In this document: positions 1 to 6,098 of the stretch, in pieces
How positions within the stretch are numbered: position 1 is the stretch's first letter
Layout: every line of letters begins with the position of its first letter
Assembly: GCA_030674455.1 (NCBI GenBank)
Contig: JAUSGQ010000010.1
Coordinates: forward strand, 1-33,195
Direction of reading: 5' to 3'
Source: a bacterium
GTDB lineage: Bacteria > Patescibacteriota > Minisyncoccia > Phycocordibacterales > UBA2100
Length of the DNA stretch: 33,195 nucleotides
The notes under the pieces: generated by a model
Told to the model about the DNA's origin: nothing
What the model saw: only the letters and a program-made list of their open reading frames with translations
Databases searched by the model: none
Made by a program: the position numbers and the translations under genes

Positions 1-141
1 GGCGTCGAGTTCCTCGGAGGCGATATCACCCTCCAGGAAAGTGCCATGCTCCGCTATTTAGCGGATTTAACTGTGGGTCGACCAACTCAAGAGGAGGTCG
101 GTCGTTTGCCCTGAAGATCGGGGGGTTATTTACCCGTCCGT
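1..141. repeat. Left copy of 141-bp inverted terminal repeat
   Basis: The first 141 bases are the exact reverse complement of the last 141 (33055-33195); the match breaks at base 142 (g here, t on the other side). The repeat covers the last codons of the minus-strand gene ending at 26. A perfect match of exactly 141 bases equals the largest default k-mer of a common metagenome assembler, so the contig probably stops where both ends enter one longer repeat present in inverted orientation. Confidence 0.95.
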
Positions 142-421
142 GACTCCTTTTGAGTATCTCGGCCCTCATACTCAACAGAGACGTCTGCACCTCTGTAGTG
201 GCATAAGGCGTCATAAAGGCGACGACCTCAACGTTGAGATCATCTACCAAATGAACTGCCTCGACACTTGCTTTTGATTCACCGCGCTGCTTCTGAACCC
301 TGACCAGTATGGCCCAAGCCCCCTCTTGAGCCATTTGGTCCCGAAGGGCCTGGACGGCATGGTCCAAAGCACTGTTTGCGAAAATTTCCGTCACGTTCAT
401 CGCTTTTTCTTGCGGTTTCAT
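26..421 (-). CDS. Hypothetical protein, 131 aa, 3' end inside the terminal repeat
   Basis: Unrecognised soluble protein starting MKPQEKAMNVTEIF and ending GAWHFPGG. I chose the ATG at 421 because GGAG lies 6 nt upstream and the ATGA there overlaps the stop of a 20-codon ORF (418-480), which suggests translational coupling; an ATG at 517 is open but lies inside the upstream gene. No signal peptide or membrane segment is visible. The middle (AWAILVRVQKQ...VEVVAFMTPY) alternates like beta strands. The last ~37 codons lie in the inverted repeat, so the C-terminus exists in a second, startless copy at the right end of the window. Function unknown. Confidence 0.6.
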   Translation of the reverse strand: MKPQEKAMNVTEIFANSALDHAVQALRDQMAQEGAWAILVRVQKQRGESKASVEAVHLVDDLNVEVVAFMTPYATTEVQTSLLSMRAEILKRSHGRVNNPPIFRANDRPPLELVDPQLNPLNSGAWHFPGG

Positions 422-480
422 TCTGGTCTCCATGAATGATGGTTGTAGAAATGGTTGGTTTGGAGCAACGATTCGTTCAT
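418..480 (-). CDS. Micro-ORF, 20 aa, possible coupling peptide
   Basis: A short frame beginning MNESLLQTNHF and ending SWRPE, with a near-perfect Shine-Dalgarno AGGAGG 4 nt before its ATG. Its TGA overlaps the ATG of the next gene (ATGA at 418-421). The AGGAGG sits at the very end of the preceding gene (stop at 481). The arrangement looks like a translated coupling peptide. Without homologues it could also be chance. Confidence 0.4.
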   Translation of the reverse strand: MNESLLQTNHFYNHHSWRPE

Positions 481-738
481 TCAGCCTCCTATCATTGATT
501 GCGGGTTGTAATTCCAATCGAGGATTTCAAAACCATCTTCGGTTTTGCGCAGTATAGGAGCATCATCTGCAATGGCTCCTGCAACCAATCGCAGTTCTTC
601 TTCGCGTTCCCTTCGCCCCATACGAAGGGTCAGCAGAGTAGAATCCGCGAGTTGAACTACGCGAAATGTTCCATTGCCTACTTCTACTGCTCGAGATGCT
701 CCAAGCTCGAGCATTTTTGCCATTAACTGCTCAGACAT
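481..738 (-). CDS. Hypothetical protein, 85 aa
   Basis: Small soluble protein (MSEQLMAKMLELGAS...), unrecognised. GGGAG lies 6-7 nt before the ATG. An N-terminal helix is followed by a strand-rich middle (TFRVVQLADSTLLTLRMG) and a charged helix (RREREEELRLVAGAI). Its stop lies one base from the start of the 20-codon ORF, so 738 to 26 reads as one three-gene transcript. Upstream lies a long untranslated stretch with a 20-bp-arm hairpin (781-838), which may regulate it. No function can be assigned. Confidence 0.65.
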   Translation of the reverse strand: MSEQLMAKMLELGASRAVEVGNGTFRVVQLADSTLLTLRMGRREREEELRLVAGAIADDAPILRKTEDGFEILDWNYNPQSMIGG

Positions 739-780
739 GATTACTCCCTTCTAGTGAGAAACAATGAGAGAGAACGACTT

Positions 781-838
781 GGTTGAAAAATACCAAACTG
801 TCCGCGACAGATTCCCGGTCAGTTTGGTATTTTCAACC
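781..838. repeat. Long hairpin upstream of the left-end small operon
   Basis: Arms 781-800 and 820-838 (ggttgaaaaataccaaactg and its complement, one T fewer) around a 19-base loop. It lies 45-100 bases upstream of the gene at 738 on the minus strand, so it would be in that operon's leader RNA or act as an operator. A TTGACA box (842-847, minus) abuts it, but no good -10 follows. Confidence 0.8.
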
Positions 839-869
839 CTATGTCAAAGAACAAGAGAACAAAATGTCC

Positions 870-906
870 CGAGGAGACACCTTGCAAATGCCAAGGAGTC
901 ACCTCG
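870..906. repeat. Palindromic repeat, family GAGGTGAC, copy 1
   Basis: Arms cgaggagacacctt (870-883) and aaggagtcacctcg (893-906) around a 9-base loop. Related copies lie at 13549-13641, 20856-20893, 20950-20991, about 28599-28620 and 30164-30259. All share the core GAGG(T/A)GAC(T/A)CCT(T/C) and lie between genes. Confidence 0.8.
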
Positions 907-920
907 AAAGAGCAGAAAAC

Positions 921-949
921 AAAAACCCCCCGCTCTGCGGAGGGTTTTT
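921..949. terminator. Bidirectional intrinsic terminator
   Basis: A run of A, a GC-rich stem (ccc.ccgc / gcgg.aggg with one mismatch, loop tct) and a run of T, so it can act on both strands. On the minus strand it closes the short transcript that starts near 1056. Confidence 0.85.
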
Positions 950-969
950 GTCTGAATATCTATTGAAAG

Positions 970-1056
970 TTATGCAGGCAAAACGCCTCCGCGCGGGGAG
1001 TTCATTCCACAACCACAAGAAAGCGTTGTCGCTGTTTTGTGTCCGTTTCTCTGCAT
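970..1056 (-). CDS. Leaderless 28-aa micro-gene or small structured RNA
   Basis: A 28-codon frame (MQRNGHKTATTL..., with CGCG in the middle and ending GGVLPA) has complete expression signals: TTGACA, 17-nt spacer, TATATT, then exactly 6 nt to the ATG, and an intrinsic terminator at 921-949. It contains two cysteines in a Cys-Gly-Cys motif. The first bases (atgcag) and the end of the frame (ctgcataa) are complementary, so the RNA would form a closing stem, and a small non-coding RNA of about 135 nt is an equally good reading. The 6-nt gap between -10 and ATG matches other genes here and favours translation. Family unknown. Confidence 0.5.
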   Translation of the reverse strand: MQRNGHKTATTLSCGCGMNSPRGGVLPA

Positions 1057-1062
1057 AAACGT

Positions 1063-1091
1063 AATATATCAAACCTGTTTTTTGGTGTCAA
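1063..1091 (-). promoter_or_regulatory. Sigma-70 type promoter for the 970-1056 transcript
   Basis: TTGACA (1086-1091) and TATATT (1063-1068) on the minus strand, separated by 17 bases; predicted start of RNA at the A of the ATG at 1056. Confidence 0.75.
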
Positions 1092-1159
1092 CCCCGTTAG
1101 AAGTAGCCCGCCCCAAGGCCCTTCGGGCGCGCTAGCGCGGGCGCGACTTCTAACGGGGT
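1091..1159. repeat. Hairpin with arms accccgttagaagt
   Basis: 14-base arms at 1091-1104 and 1146-1159, with GC-rich nested stems between (gcccttcgggc, cgcgctagcgcg). Related CCCGTTAG cores occur at 1837-1850 and inside the terminator at 26202-26225. Confidence 0.75.
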
Positions 1160-1167
1160 CAACCACA

Positions 1168-1198
1168 AATTGCGATGAGGCGTCGCCTCATCGCAATT
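1168..1198. repeat. Near-perfect 31-bp palindrome
   Basis: Arms aattgcgatgaggcg (1168-1182) and its complement (1184-1198) with one base between them. No gene signal is attached to it. Confidence 0.85.
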
Positions 1199-1206
1199 GA
1201 TTCAGG

Positions 1207-1248
1207 ATGTCATCATGCTGTGTCCGGCCGGACATTCCATGATGACAT
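1207..1248. repeat. Palindrome, TGTCCGGCC family, copy 1
   Basis: Outer arms atgtcatcatg / catgatgacat enclose an inner perfect palindrome tgtccggccggaca. Copies 2 and 3 are at 4036-4075 and 23830-23871. Arms and core are conserved and joining bases vary. Confidence 0.85.
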
Positions 1249-1280
1249 GTGTGAAAACAGCAGAAATCTCCACAACGTTC

Positions 1281-1315
1281 GCCCTATTTCTAGGGTTAAG
1301 CCTTAGAAATAGGGC
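1281..1315 (-). terminator. Hairpin containing the stop codon of the kinase-like gene
   Basis: Arms gccctatttcta (1281-1292) and its complement (1304-1315). The minus-strand gene's TAA (1298-1296) lies in the loop, and the upstream arm encodes its last residues (SPIS). Probably the 3' terminator or stabiliser; no clear U-run follows. Confidence 0.65.
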
Positions 1316-1838
1316 TTAGAAGCTTAACGATTTCCCGCGCGACGCCTTCGGAGTTCTTCCCTTTTCTGTCTATCGTGATGTCAGCATATTTTTCATAGGC
1401 AGGACAGCGTTCGTCGTACAGCTCGCGCAGGCTTTTTGAGAATCCTTCGCCGTCATAGGAACTTTGGCGCAGGCCTACAATAGCTCTCGGCTCGGTTCCT
1501 TTGAGGTTATTAAGCGTCGTTTCAAACGGCACTTTCAGGTAGACGATGGTTGATATGCGCTTAAGGTGCTCCATTGCATGCGGCAGATAGGCAACGCTCC
1601 CCGGCGGAGAAATAAGAAGATTGTCTTTTCCCTTCGTGTGTTCCAGTATCAACCTTTCTTCCTCAGCGAGGTACCATTTTTCGCCGCGTTCATCCAGGAT
1701 TTCTTGGACAGCTTTCCCGTGTATGCGTTCCCACAAATGCCTGTCGACATCGAGAAATTTAAGTCCAAGCTTTTCGGCAAGCAATTCGCCTACCTTGCTC
1801 TTGCCGGAGGCCGGCATGCCTATCAACGTCACATTCAT
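1296..1838 (-). CDS. Shikimate-kinase-like P-loop kinase, 180 aa
   Basis: P-loop kinase of the shikimate kinase family. It has Walker A GMPASGKS at residues 7-14, the LDVDRHLWE region after strand 2, a GEKWYLAEEERLIL segment, a LID-like stretch and the family's C-terminal RCPAYEKYADITID. True shikimate kinases have an Arg in GE..FR..E and a Gly-rich GGG motif; here these read YL and SPPGS, so shikimate binding is doubtful, and no other aromatic-pathway gene is present. It could phosphorylate a different small molecule. The ATG at 1838 abuts an inverted repeat (1837-1850 pairs with 1945-1958). Its stop lies inside a hairpin. Confidence 0.8.
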   Translation of the reverse strand: MNVTLIGMPASGKSKVGELLAEKLGLKFLDVDRHLWERIHGKAVQEILDERGEKWYLAEEERLILEHTKGKDNLLISPPGSVAYLPHAMEHLKRISTIVYLKVPFETTLNNLKGTEPRAIVGLRQSSYDGEGFSKSLRELYDERCPAYEKYADITIDRKGKNSEGVAREIVKLLSPISKA

Positions 1839-1958
1839 CCCGTTAGAGATAGGAAGCTTAAGCTTCCTATCTGGAAGTTAGATATTGTAAGCATTCGACC
1901 GATAAAAAACATTTACTGAATATATCACAGTCCAAACTTCCGTCATCTCTAACGGGAT
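1837..1958. repeat. Nested inverted repeats between aldolase and kinase genes
   Basis: Outer arms atcccgttagagat (1837-1850) and its complement (1945-1958), 94 bases apart. Nested at the left arm is a perfect 24-bp palindrome at 1848-1871 (gataggaagctt and its complement). The left arm overlaps the start codon of the kinase gene, so folding could affect its translation. Confidence 0.8.
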
Positions 1959-1975
1959 TCATACCACGTACGAAT

Positions 1976-3004
1976 CTATTTGTTCTCCTCTGCTTTCGAG
2001 TATTTCCCCAATGTCGCCAAGCTGTTCATTTTCGCTCGGTGCAGAAATGCTTTCTGCGCGGCGGGGACATTTTCCGCTTTTCCATTCCATGTCTTGAGCG
2101 CGGTGTTCTGGAGCGCCCGCCCATAGGAAAACGACATCTTCCACGGCAATGGTCCTTTTTTATTGATTGCGTCCAGATTTTCCGTCGCCTCTTCCTCGCT
2201 CTGCCCGCCGGAGAGAAACGCCTGACCCACAAGTTCTTTCGGCAGGACTTTCTTGAAAACCCCAAGTGTTGCTTCCGCTATCTCTTTTGGGGTCGCCTTT
2301 TGCGCGCACTCTTTCGCGGGGACTACCATGTTCGTTTTAAGAATTATTCCGTCTGTTGCCACGTCCGCCTTTTTGAGAGCCGCAAACAGAGCGGTCAGAA
2401 TTCTCTCGCTCGCATCCCTGCACGCTGAAATGTCGTGGCTTCCGTCCATAAGAACCTCCGGCTCAACTATCGGCACAATTCCCGCCTCCTGACAATGCTT
2501 GGCGTATTCTGCCAAATCTTTGGCATTTTGTTTGAGATTAGCGTCCGTAGGTAATCCCTCTCCAATCGTTATGACAGCCCTCCATTTCGCGAATTTTGCA
2601 CCTAATTGCGCGTATTCTTTTAAGCGTTCCGGCAATCCGTCGAGGCCTTTGGTAACTTTCTCATTAGGCGAACCCTCCATTTCCTTCAATCCTTGGTCAA
2701 CTTTTATCCCAGGCAAGACGCCGGCGTTTTCAAGAATTTCGACAAATCTCTTTCCGTTGCTGGCGCTCTGTCTTATGGTCTCGTCGTACAAAATCACGCC
2801 GGAGATGTATTTGCCAATTTCTGGAGACGTGAAGAAAAGTTCGCGGTAGGCGCGGCGAGTGTCTTCGGTACAAGGAATACCGGCTTTCGTGAATTTCTTT
2901 TCGCAAGTGCCGGTACTTTCATCGGCGGCCAGCAGTCCTCTTCCCGGCGCCACCATTTGCTCAGCCGTTGCTTTTAATTTCTTTTGCTGTTCTGCTGTAA
3001 TCAT
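1976..3004 (-). CDS. Fructose-bisphosphate aldolase, class I
   Basis: Cytosolic glycolytic/gluconeogenic enzyme that splits fructose 1,6-bisphosphate into dihydroxyacetone phosphate and glyceraldehyde 3-phosphate. It is the animal/plant-type class I family (342 aa; usual length ~350-365): APGRGLLAADESTGT near the N-terminus, GLDGLPERLKEYA, FAKWRAVI, IVPIVEPEVL, Schiff-base Lys in GIILKTNMV, and FLSGGQSEEEATENLDAIN. It lacks the C-terminal Tyr tail of animal enzymes. Upstream is AT-rich with no Shine-Dalgarno; TAAATT lies 7 nt before the ATG, so the mRNA may be leaderless. It lies 30 nt downstream of the fructose bisphosphatase gene on the same strand, a logical pair for gluconeogenic control. 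Confidence 0.95.
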   Translation of the reverse strand: MITAEQQKKLKATAEQMVAPGRGLLAADESTGTCEKKFTKAGIPCTEDTRRAYRELFFTSPEIGKYISGVILYDETIRQSASNGKRFVEILENAGVLPGIKVDQGLKEMEGSPNEKVTKGLDGLPERLKEYAQLGAKFAKWRAVITIGEGLPTDANLKQNAKDLAEYAKHCQEAGIVPIVEPEVLMDGSHDISACRDASERILTALFAALKKADVATDGIILKTNMVVPAKECAQKATPKEIAEATLGVFKKVLPKELVGQAFLSGGQSEEEATENLDAINKKGPLPWKMSFSYGRALQNTALKTWNGKAENVPAAQKAFLHRAKMNSLATLGKYSKAEENK

Positions 3005-3034
3005 AATTAGAAATTTATAATTTATAATTTGAAA

Positions 3035-3970
3035 CTATCTTCTGTGATGCGTTGTGATATACCGCATCGTCTCCGTCTGCCCGCGGACGACGAGCGAGTG
3101 CGTGATTATATCTCCATTCGCGTATCTCACCCCCTCCAAGAGCGGGCCGTCAATTACGCCTGTCGCGGTAAACGTCAGGTCTTTTCCTTTCGCCAAATCT
3201 TCGGCACAATACACTTTCCTGTCGTTCAGCGAATGTTTTTTGAGAAGCCCTTTGTGGTGGTCGTCTTTCGGCTTAAATCTGCATAAAATCTCGCCGTCCA
3301 AAATCTTGATGGCGACGGCCGCAAGCACCGCTTCCGTGGAACCGCCGATGCCCATCAGCACGTCGATTCCGGAACCGGGGATGCACGTGGCGAGCGCGGC
3401 GGCCACGTCGCCGTCTGTGATGAGCCGGACTTTTGCCCCTGCTTTGCGAATTTCCGCGATTAGATTTACGTGACGGTCTCTGTCCAAAACGATAACTGTA
3501 ACATCGGGGACTTTTTTGCCCAACGCCGAGGCAATTTTCTTTAAGTTCGTCGCGACGGTTGCGTCCAAATCAATTACTTTACTCGCTTTTGGCCCGACTG
3601 CGATTTTCCACATATACGTGTCGGGGCCGGAAAAGAGACTTCCTCGCGGACCGCTCGACGCCACGCACATCGCGTTTGAGCGTCCGTACGCGACGCTATC
3701 CGTGCATTCAAGCGGGTCAACGGCGAGGTCAAGATGCGGTTTCCCTCCTTTCCCAACTTTTTCTCCCGTGTACAATTCCGGCGCCTCGTCTTTGCTTCCC
3801 TCGCCGATGACGACTCGCCCCGTGAAATCAATATCATTGAAGCGAGCGCGCATCGCGTCTACCGCCGCTCCATCGGCCGCCATCGCGTCCCCGCGCCCTA
3901 TCCAATCGGCGGCCGCGATAGCGGCCGCTTCTGTAACTCTTACGAATTCAAGCGCAAGGTTTCTGTCCAT
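3035..3970 (-). CDS. glpX: Fructose-1,6-bisphosphatase class II (GlpX)
   Basis: Hydrolyses fructose 1,6-bisphosphate to fructose 6-phosphate with divalent metals. Visible family motifs are IGRGDAMAADGAAVDAMR, VVIGEGSKDEAP, the metal site DPLECTDSVAYG (usually DP.EGT; Gly is Cys here) and MGIGGSTEAVLAAVAIK. The frame is open to 4063, but those extra codons run through a palindromic repeat. I chose the ATG at 3970 (MDRNLALEFVRVTEAAA), which matches family N-termini and has TATACT 8 nt upstream. It gives 311 aa, near the family norm. Same strand as the aldolase 30 nt downstream. Confidence 0.93.
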   Translation of the reverse strand: MDRNLALEFVRVTEAAAIAAADWIGRGDAMAADGAAVDAMRARFNDIDFTGRVVIGEGSKDEAPELYTGEKVGKGGKPHLDLAVDPLECTDSVAYGRSNAMCVASSGPRGSLFSGPDTYMWKIAVGPKASKVIDLDATVATNLKKIASALGKKVPDVTVIVLDRDRHVNLIAEIRKAGAKVRLITDGDVAAALATCIPGSGIDVLMGIGGSTEAVLAAVAIKILDGEILCRFKPKDDHHKGLLKKHSLNDRKVYCAEDLAKGKDLTFTATGVIDGPLLEGVRYANGDIITHSLVVRGQTETMRYITTHHRR

Positions 3971-3978
3971 TGCCGAGC

Positions 3979-3984
3979 AGTATA
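3979..3984 (-). promoter_or_regulatory. -10 box (TATACT) for leaderless glpX
   Basis: TATACT ends 8 nt before the ATG at 3970; no Shine-Dalgarno lies between. Confidence 0.55.
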
Positions 3985-4035
3985 TATGATAGAAATTAGT
4001 CTTGCGAGTGCCGCCTTGAACATGGTTACGAATCA

Positions 4036-4075
4036 TGTCATCGTCTAATGTCCGGCCAGACATGAGACGATGACA
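4036..4075. repeat. Palindrome, TGTCCGGCC family, copy 2
   Basis: Outer arms tgtcatcgtct / agacgatgaca; inner atgtccggccagacat. It lies between msrB and glpX and would be read as N-terminal codons only if glpX started at 4063. Confidence 0.85.
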
Positions 4076-4107
4076 CCTGTCCGAGACTTACCTGTGGGTC
4101 GAAAATG

Positions 4108-4506
4108 CTACCGTTGACCGCCCGCTTCCAAATCCAAGCAAACGGAATTGAGGCAAAAACGTTTGCCTGTTTTGGTCGGGCCATCGTCAAAAACATGCCC
4201 TAGGTGCGAGCCGCACCGCGCGCAAACTATTTCCATACGGGAAGAGCCGAGCGAATTATCTGGCACCTGCCTCACCGCGCCTTGAATTGATTGGTCAAAG
4301 CTCGGCCAACCGGTGCCAGAATCAAATTTTGCGTCAGATTTGAAGAGCGGATTCCCGCATGCAGCGCACATGTAAGTGCCATTTTTATCTGCGTGCAAAA
4401 GTTTGCCCGAAAACGGCGCTTCCGTCCCCTTCTTGCGAAGAACTCGATATTGTTCAGGCGTCAGAGCCTTCTGCCACTCCTGCTCGTTTTTTGGAACGGA
4501 TTTCAT
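4108..4506 (-). CDS. msrB: Peptide-methionine (R)-S-oxide reductase MsrB
   Basis: Reduces the R epimer of methionine sulfoxide in proteins. Length 132 aa is typical. Two CxxC pairs (CAAC and CARC) bind structural zinc; GTGWPSF and the HLGHVFDDGP segment form the active site; the catalytic Cys is in RFCLNSV (usually RYCxNS). The start at 4506 has TATACT exactly 6 nt upstream and no Shine-Dalgarno, so the mRNA is probably leaderless. msrA lies just upstream on the same strand, separated by a 36-bp perfect palindrome, so the pair may be transcribed separately. Confidence 0.96.
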   Translation of the reverse strand: MKSVPKNEQEWQKALTPEQYRVLRKKGTEAPFSGKLLHADKNGTYMCAACGNPLFKSDAKFDSGTGWPSFDQSIQGAVRQVPDNSLGSSRMEIVCARCGSHLGHVFDDGPTKTGKRFCLNSVCLDLEAGGQR

Positions 4507-4512
4507 AAGTTC

Positions 4513-4518
4513 AGTATA
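4513..4518 (-). promoter_or_regulatory. -10 box (TATACT) for leaderless msrB
   Basis: TATACT then 6 nt (gaactt) then the ATG at 4506; RNA start predicted at the A of ATG. Confidence 0.65.
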
Positions 4519-4555
4519 CAGTATTTGGTATTCCGTCCATTATTTATGCGCTATT

Positions 4556-4591
4556 AACTACTTGCTTATTCGCGCGAATAAGCAAGTAGTT
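4556..4591. repeat. Perfect 36-bp palindrome, copy 1 (msrA stop inside)
   Basis: aactacttgcttattcgc followed by its exact complement, with no loop bases. An identical copy is at 5997-6032. The minus-strand msrA reads ELLAYSRE and its stop from this palindrome. Confidence 0.95.
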
Positions 4592-5126
4592 CCGCGAATT
4601 CTTTTTTCACCTTCTCTAGCTTTGGGTTTATAACGATTTCACAATACGGATTTCCCGGATTTTTCGCAAAGTAGTCTTTGTGATAATTCTCGGCCTCGTA
4701 AAACTTATCGAGCGGTTCCACATCTGTCACCACTGGTATACCTGCTTGGTTCGAATCATTAATTTCTTTAATAAACGCCTCCGCCTCTTTTTTCTGTTCT
4801 GGTGTCGTGGAGAAAATTACAGACCTGTACTGAGTGCCAATATCATTTCCCTGCCGGTTCACTGTTGTTGGGTCGTGGCTTCCGAAAAAAACGGTGAGGA
4901 GTGTTCTGTAGGAAACTTCCTGCGGATTGAATTCAAGGTAAACAACTTCGACGTGTCCCGTCGAACCGCTACAAACTTCCTCGTATGTCGGGCTCGGTAT
5001 GGTACCTCCTGCATATCCCGGGAGAACAACTGAAACGCCTTGCAGCATCTTAAAGACCGCTTCCGTGCACCAGAAACACCCCCCACCAAAGACGGCAACA
5101 TTACTTTGTGAATCTTTCTCAATCAT
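4566..5126 (-). CDS. msrA: Peptide-methionine (S)-S-oxide reductase MsrA
   Basis: Reduces the S epimer of methionine sulfoxide. The catalytic GGGCFWCTEAVF is near the N-terminus, followed by GVVLPGYAGG-like (GVSVVLPGYAGGT), HVEVVYLEFNP, FFGSHDPTTVNRQGNDIGTQYRS and NYHKDYFAKNPGNPYC. The frame is open to 5342, but that extension has no family similarity and includes hairpin-forming repeat sequence, so I start at 5126 (MIEKDSQSNVAV), giving 186 aa, the usual size. No convincing Shine-Dalgarno or -10 box was seen. The last eight residues and the stop are encoded by a palindromic repeat, so the C-terminus was probably reshaped by its insertion. Confidence 0.95.
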   Translation of the reverse strand: MIEKDSQSNVAVFGGGCFWCTEAVFKMLQGVSVVLPGYAGGTIPSPTYEEVCSGSTGHVEVVYLEFNPQEVSYRTLLTVFFGSHDPTTVNRQGNDIGTQYRSVIFSTTPEQKKEAEAFIKEINDSNQAGIPVVTDVEPLDKFYEAENYHKDYFAKNPGNPYCEIVINPKLEKVKKEFAELLAYSRE

Positions 5127-5262
5127 ACGAAAATGAACCGCAGACAATAAATGGGGTGTTTCTGGAAGAAACCCTGCCCCGTAGCTCCGCCGAAGGCGGA
5201 TGGTACCGGGGAGCCGCCGCCGAAGACGGCTATTTCCTTTGATTTTCCCATAATTCAGATGC

Positions 5263-5673
5263 CTAACGGCGCAGGAAAGCATGCACCCGGAAGTTAAATC
5301 TGGCATTAAGATAAAAATCCCACAGGCCGACAAATACTGCAACGATAAGACGGGCCATTACCACACTCAACCCAAATGTGTTCACGAACAAAATCACAAG
5401 ACCGTCCGTAAGCACCAGTCCGGAAAGAAGAATCATCGCAAAGTAGATGTACTCCTTGCTGACGGAACGACTCGAACTGCCAAATACCCACCAGTGGCAA
5501 GCTTCATACTGAAATATCGTTGCGACGACGAAAGCAATCGACACTGAAATATAGTAAGGAGCCTCAAGGAGGCGCAGTAAAGCGCTTAGCAACAGCAGTT
5601 CAAATCCGAGCGACGTAAGCCCCGCCGCGCTGTAGCGGAGAAAAATAATGAACTGGTCTTGAAATGCTCTCAT
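5263..5673 (-). CDS. GtrA-like family membrane protein, 136 aa
   Basis: Four predicted membrane segments (about residues 10-30, 38-58, 75-95, 103-123) in the GtrA/DPMS family arrangement. Family-like features are the RYSAAGLTSLGFELLLLSAL N-terminus, the aromatic/His-rich turn QYEACHWWVFG and the C-terminal FYLNARFNFR. GtrA proteins are thought to move lipid-linked sugars or assist glycosyltransferases in surface polysaccharide synthesis. The ATG at 5673 is one base from the stop of the SemiSWEET gene, so the two are co-transcribed. The exact substrate cannot be told. Confidence 0.85.
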   Translation of the reverse strand: MRAFQDQFIIFLRYSAAGLTSLGFELLLLSALLRLLEAPYYISVSIAFVVATIFQYEACHWWVFGSSSRSVSKEYIYFAMILLSGLVLTDGLVILFVNTFGLSVVMARLIVAVFVGLWDFYLNARFNFRVHAFLRR

Positions 5674-5674
5674 G

Positions 5675-5941
5675 TCAGTAATTCCCGCGTGAGGAATATC
5701 TCACCTGCAAGACTATCTGCGCGATGCTGATTACTATGGCAATTACGTTGGTTATTATTATCGGGACTGCGCCGAGGAGTAGCCCATAGATGAGCCAAAA
5801 GATGCAGTTAAAGAAATACAAAATCAGCATTCCCCACGAGACATCCTTCACACTTTTTGTCTTCAATGTTTTTAGCAACTGCGGCAGCATCAGGCATGTA
5901 CCCGTAATAGCGGCCAGGGTTCCTACGATAGTGGTGAGCAT
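5675..5941 (-). CDS. SemiSWEET-type sugar transporter, 88 aa
   Basis: Small three-helix membrane protein of the SemiSWEET/PQ-loop family, which works as a dimer for facilitated sugar movement. Helix 1 carries LPQLLKTLKTKSVKDVSW (PQ motif), helix 2 LYFFNCIFWLIYGLLLG with the conserved Asn, and helix 3 is hydrophobic. Length 88 aa is typical. TATACT lies 7 nt before the ATG at 5941, so a leaderless start is likely; the downstream GtrA gene begins one base after its stop. Confidence 0.87.
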   Translation of the reverse strand: MLTTIVGTLAAITGTCLMLPQLLKTLKTKSVKDVSWGMLILYFFNCIFWLIYGLLLGAVPIIITNVIAIVISIAQIVLQVRYSSRGNY

Positions 5942-5948
5942 TGGAATA

Positions 5949-5954
5949 AGTATA
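5949..5954 (-). promoter_or_regulatory. -10 box (TATACT) for the SemiSWEET-GtrA pair
   Basis: TATACT ends 7 nt before the ATG at 5941; no Shine-Dalgarno. Confidence 0.55.
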
Positions 5955-5996
5955 TCGCATATTCAAAATCCTAGATGCAAAACATAACTCGTTATC

Positions 5997-6032
5997 AACT
6001 ACTTGCTTATTCGCGCGAATAAGCAAGTAGTT
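5997..6032. repeat. Perfect 36-bp palindrome, copy 2
   Basis: Identical to 4556-4591. Here it lies in the spacer between the divergently transcribed SemiSWEET and winged-helix genes, so it cannot simply be a terminator of either. Confidence 0.95.
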
Positions 6033-6086
6033 AACGTTGTGACACATTATGACAAATGAGCGTGACGCAAGAAAGCAGGCGGATGA

Positions 6087-6092
6087 TATGAT
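6087..6092 (+). promoter_or_regulatory. -10 box (TATGAT) for leaderless winged-helix gene
   Basis: TATGAT then 6 nt (tctctc) then the ATG at 6099. Confidence 0.6.
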
Positions 6093-6098
6093 TCTCTC

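Noticed and set aside
842-847. TTGACA as promoter of the left-end operon
   Set aside because: No acceptable -10 hexamer lies 15-19 nt downstream on the minus strand.
764-1058. Plus-strand frames at 764-955 and 783-1058
   Set aside because: They run through three hairpins and a terminator, with no start signals or recognisable protein features.
3971-4063. Longer N-terminus for GlpX
   Set aside because: The extra codons come from a palindromic repeat found in two other places, and family proteins begin at the MDRNLALEF position.
5127-5342. Longer N-terminus for MsrA
   Set aside because: The extra 72 residues are unlike the family and include hairpin-forming DNA; the 186-aa form has the normal length.
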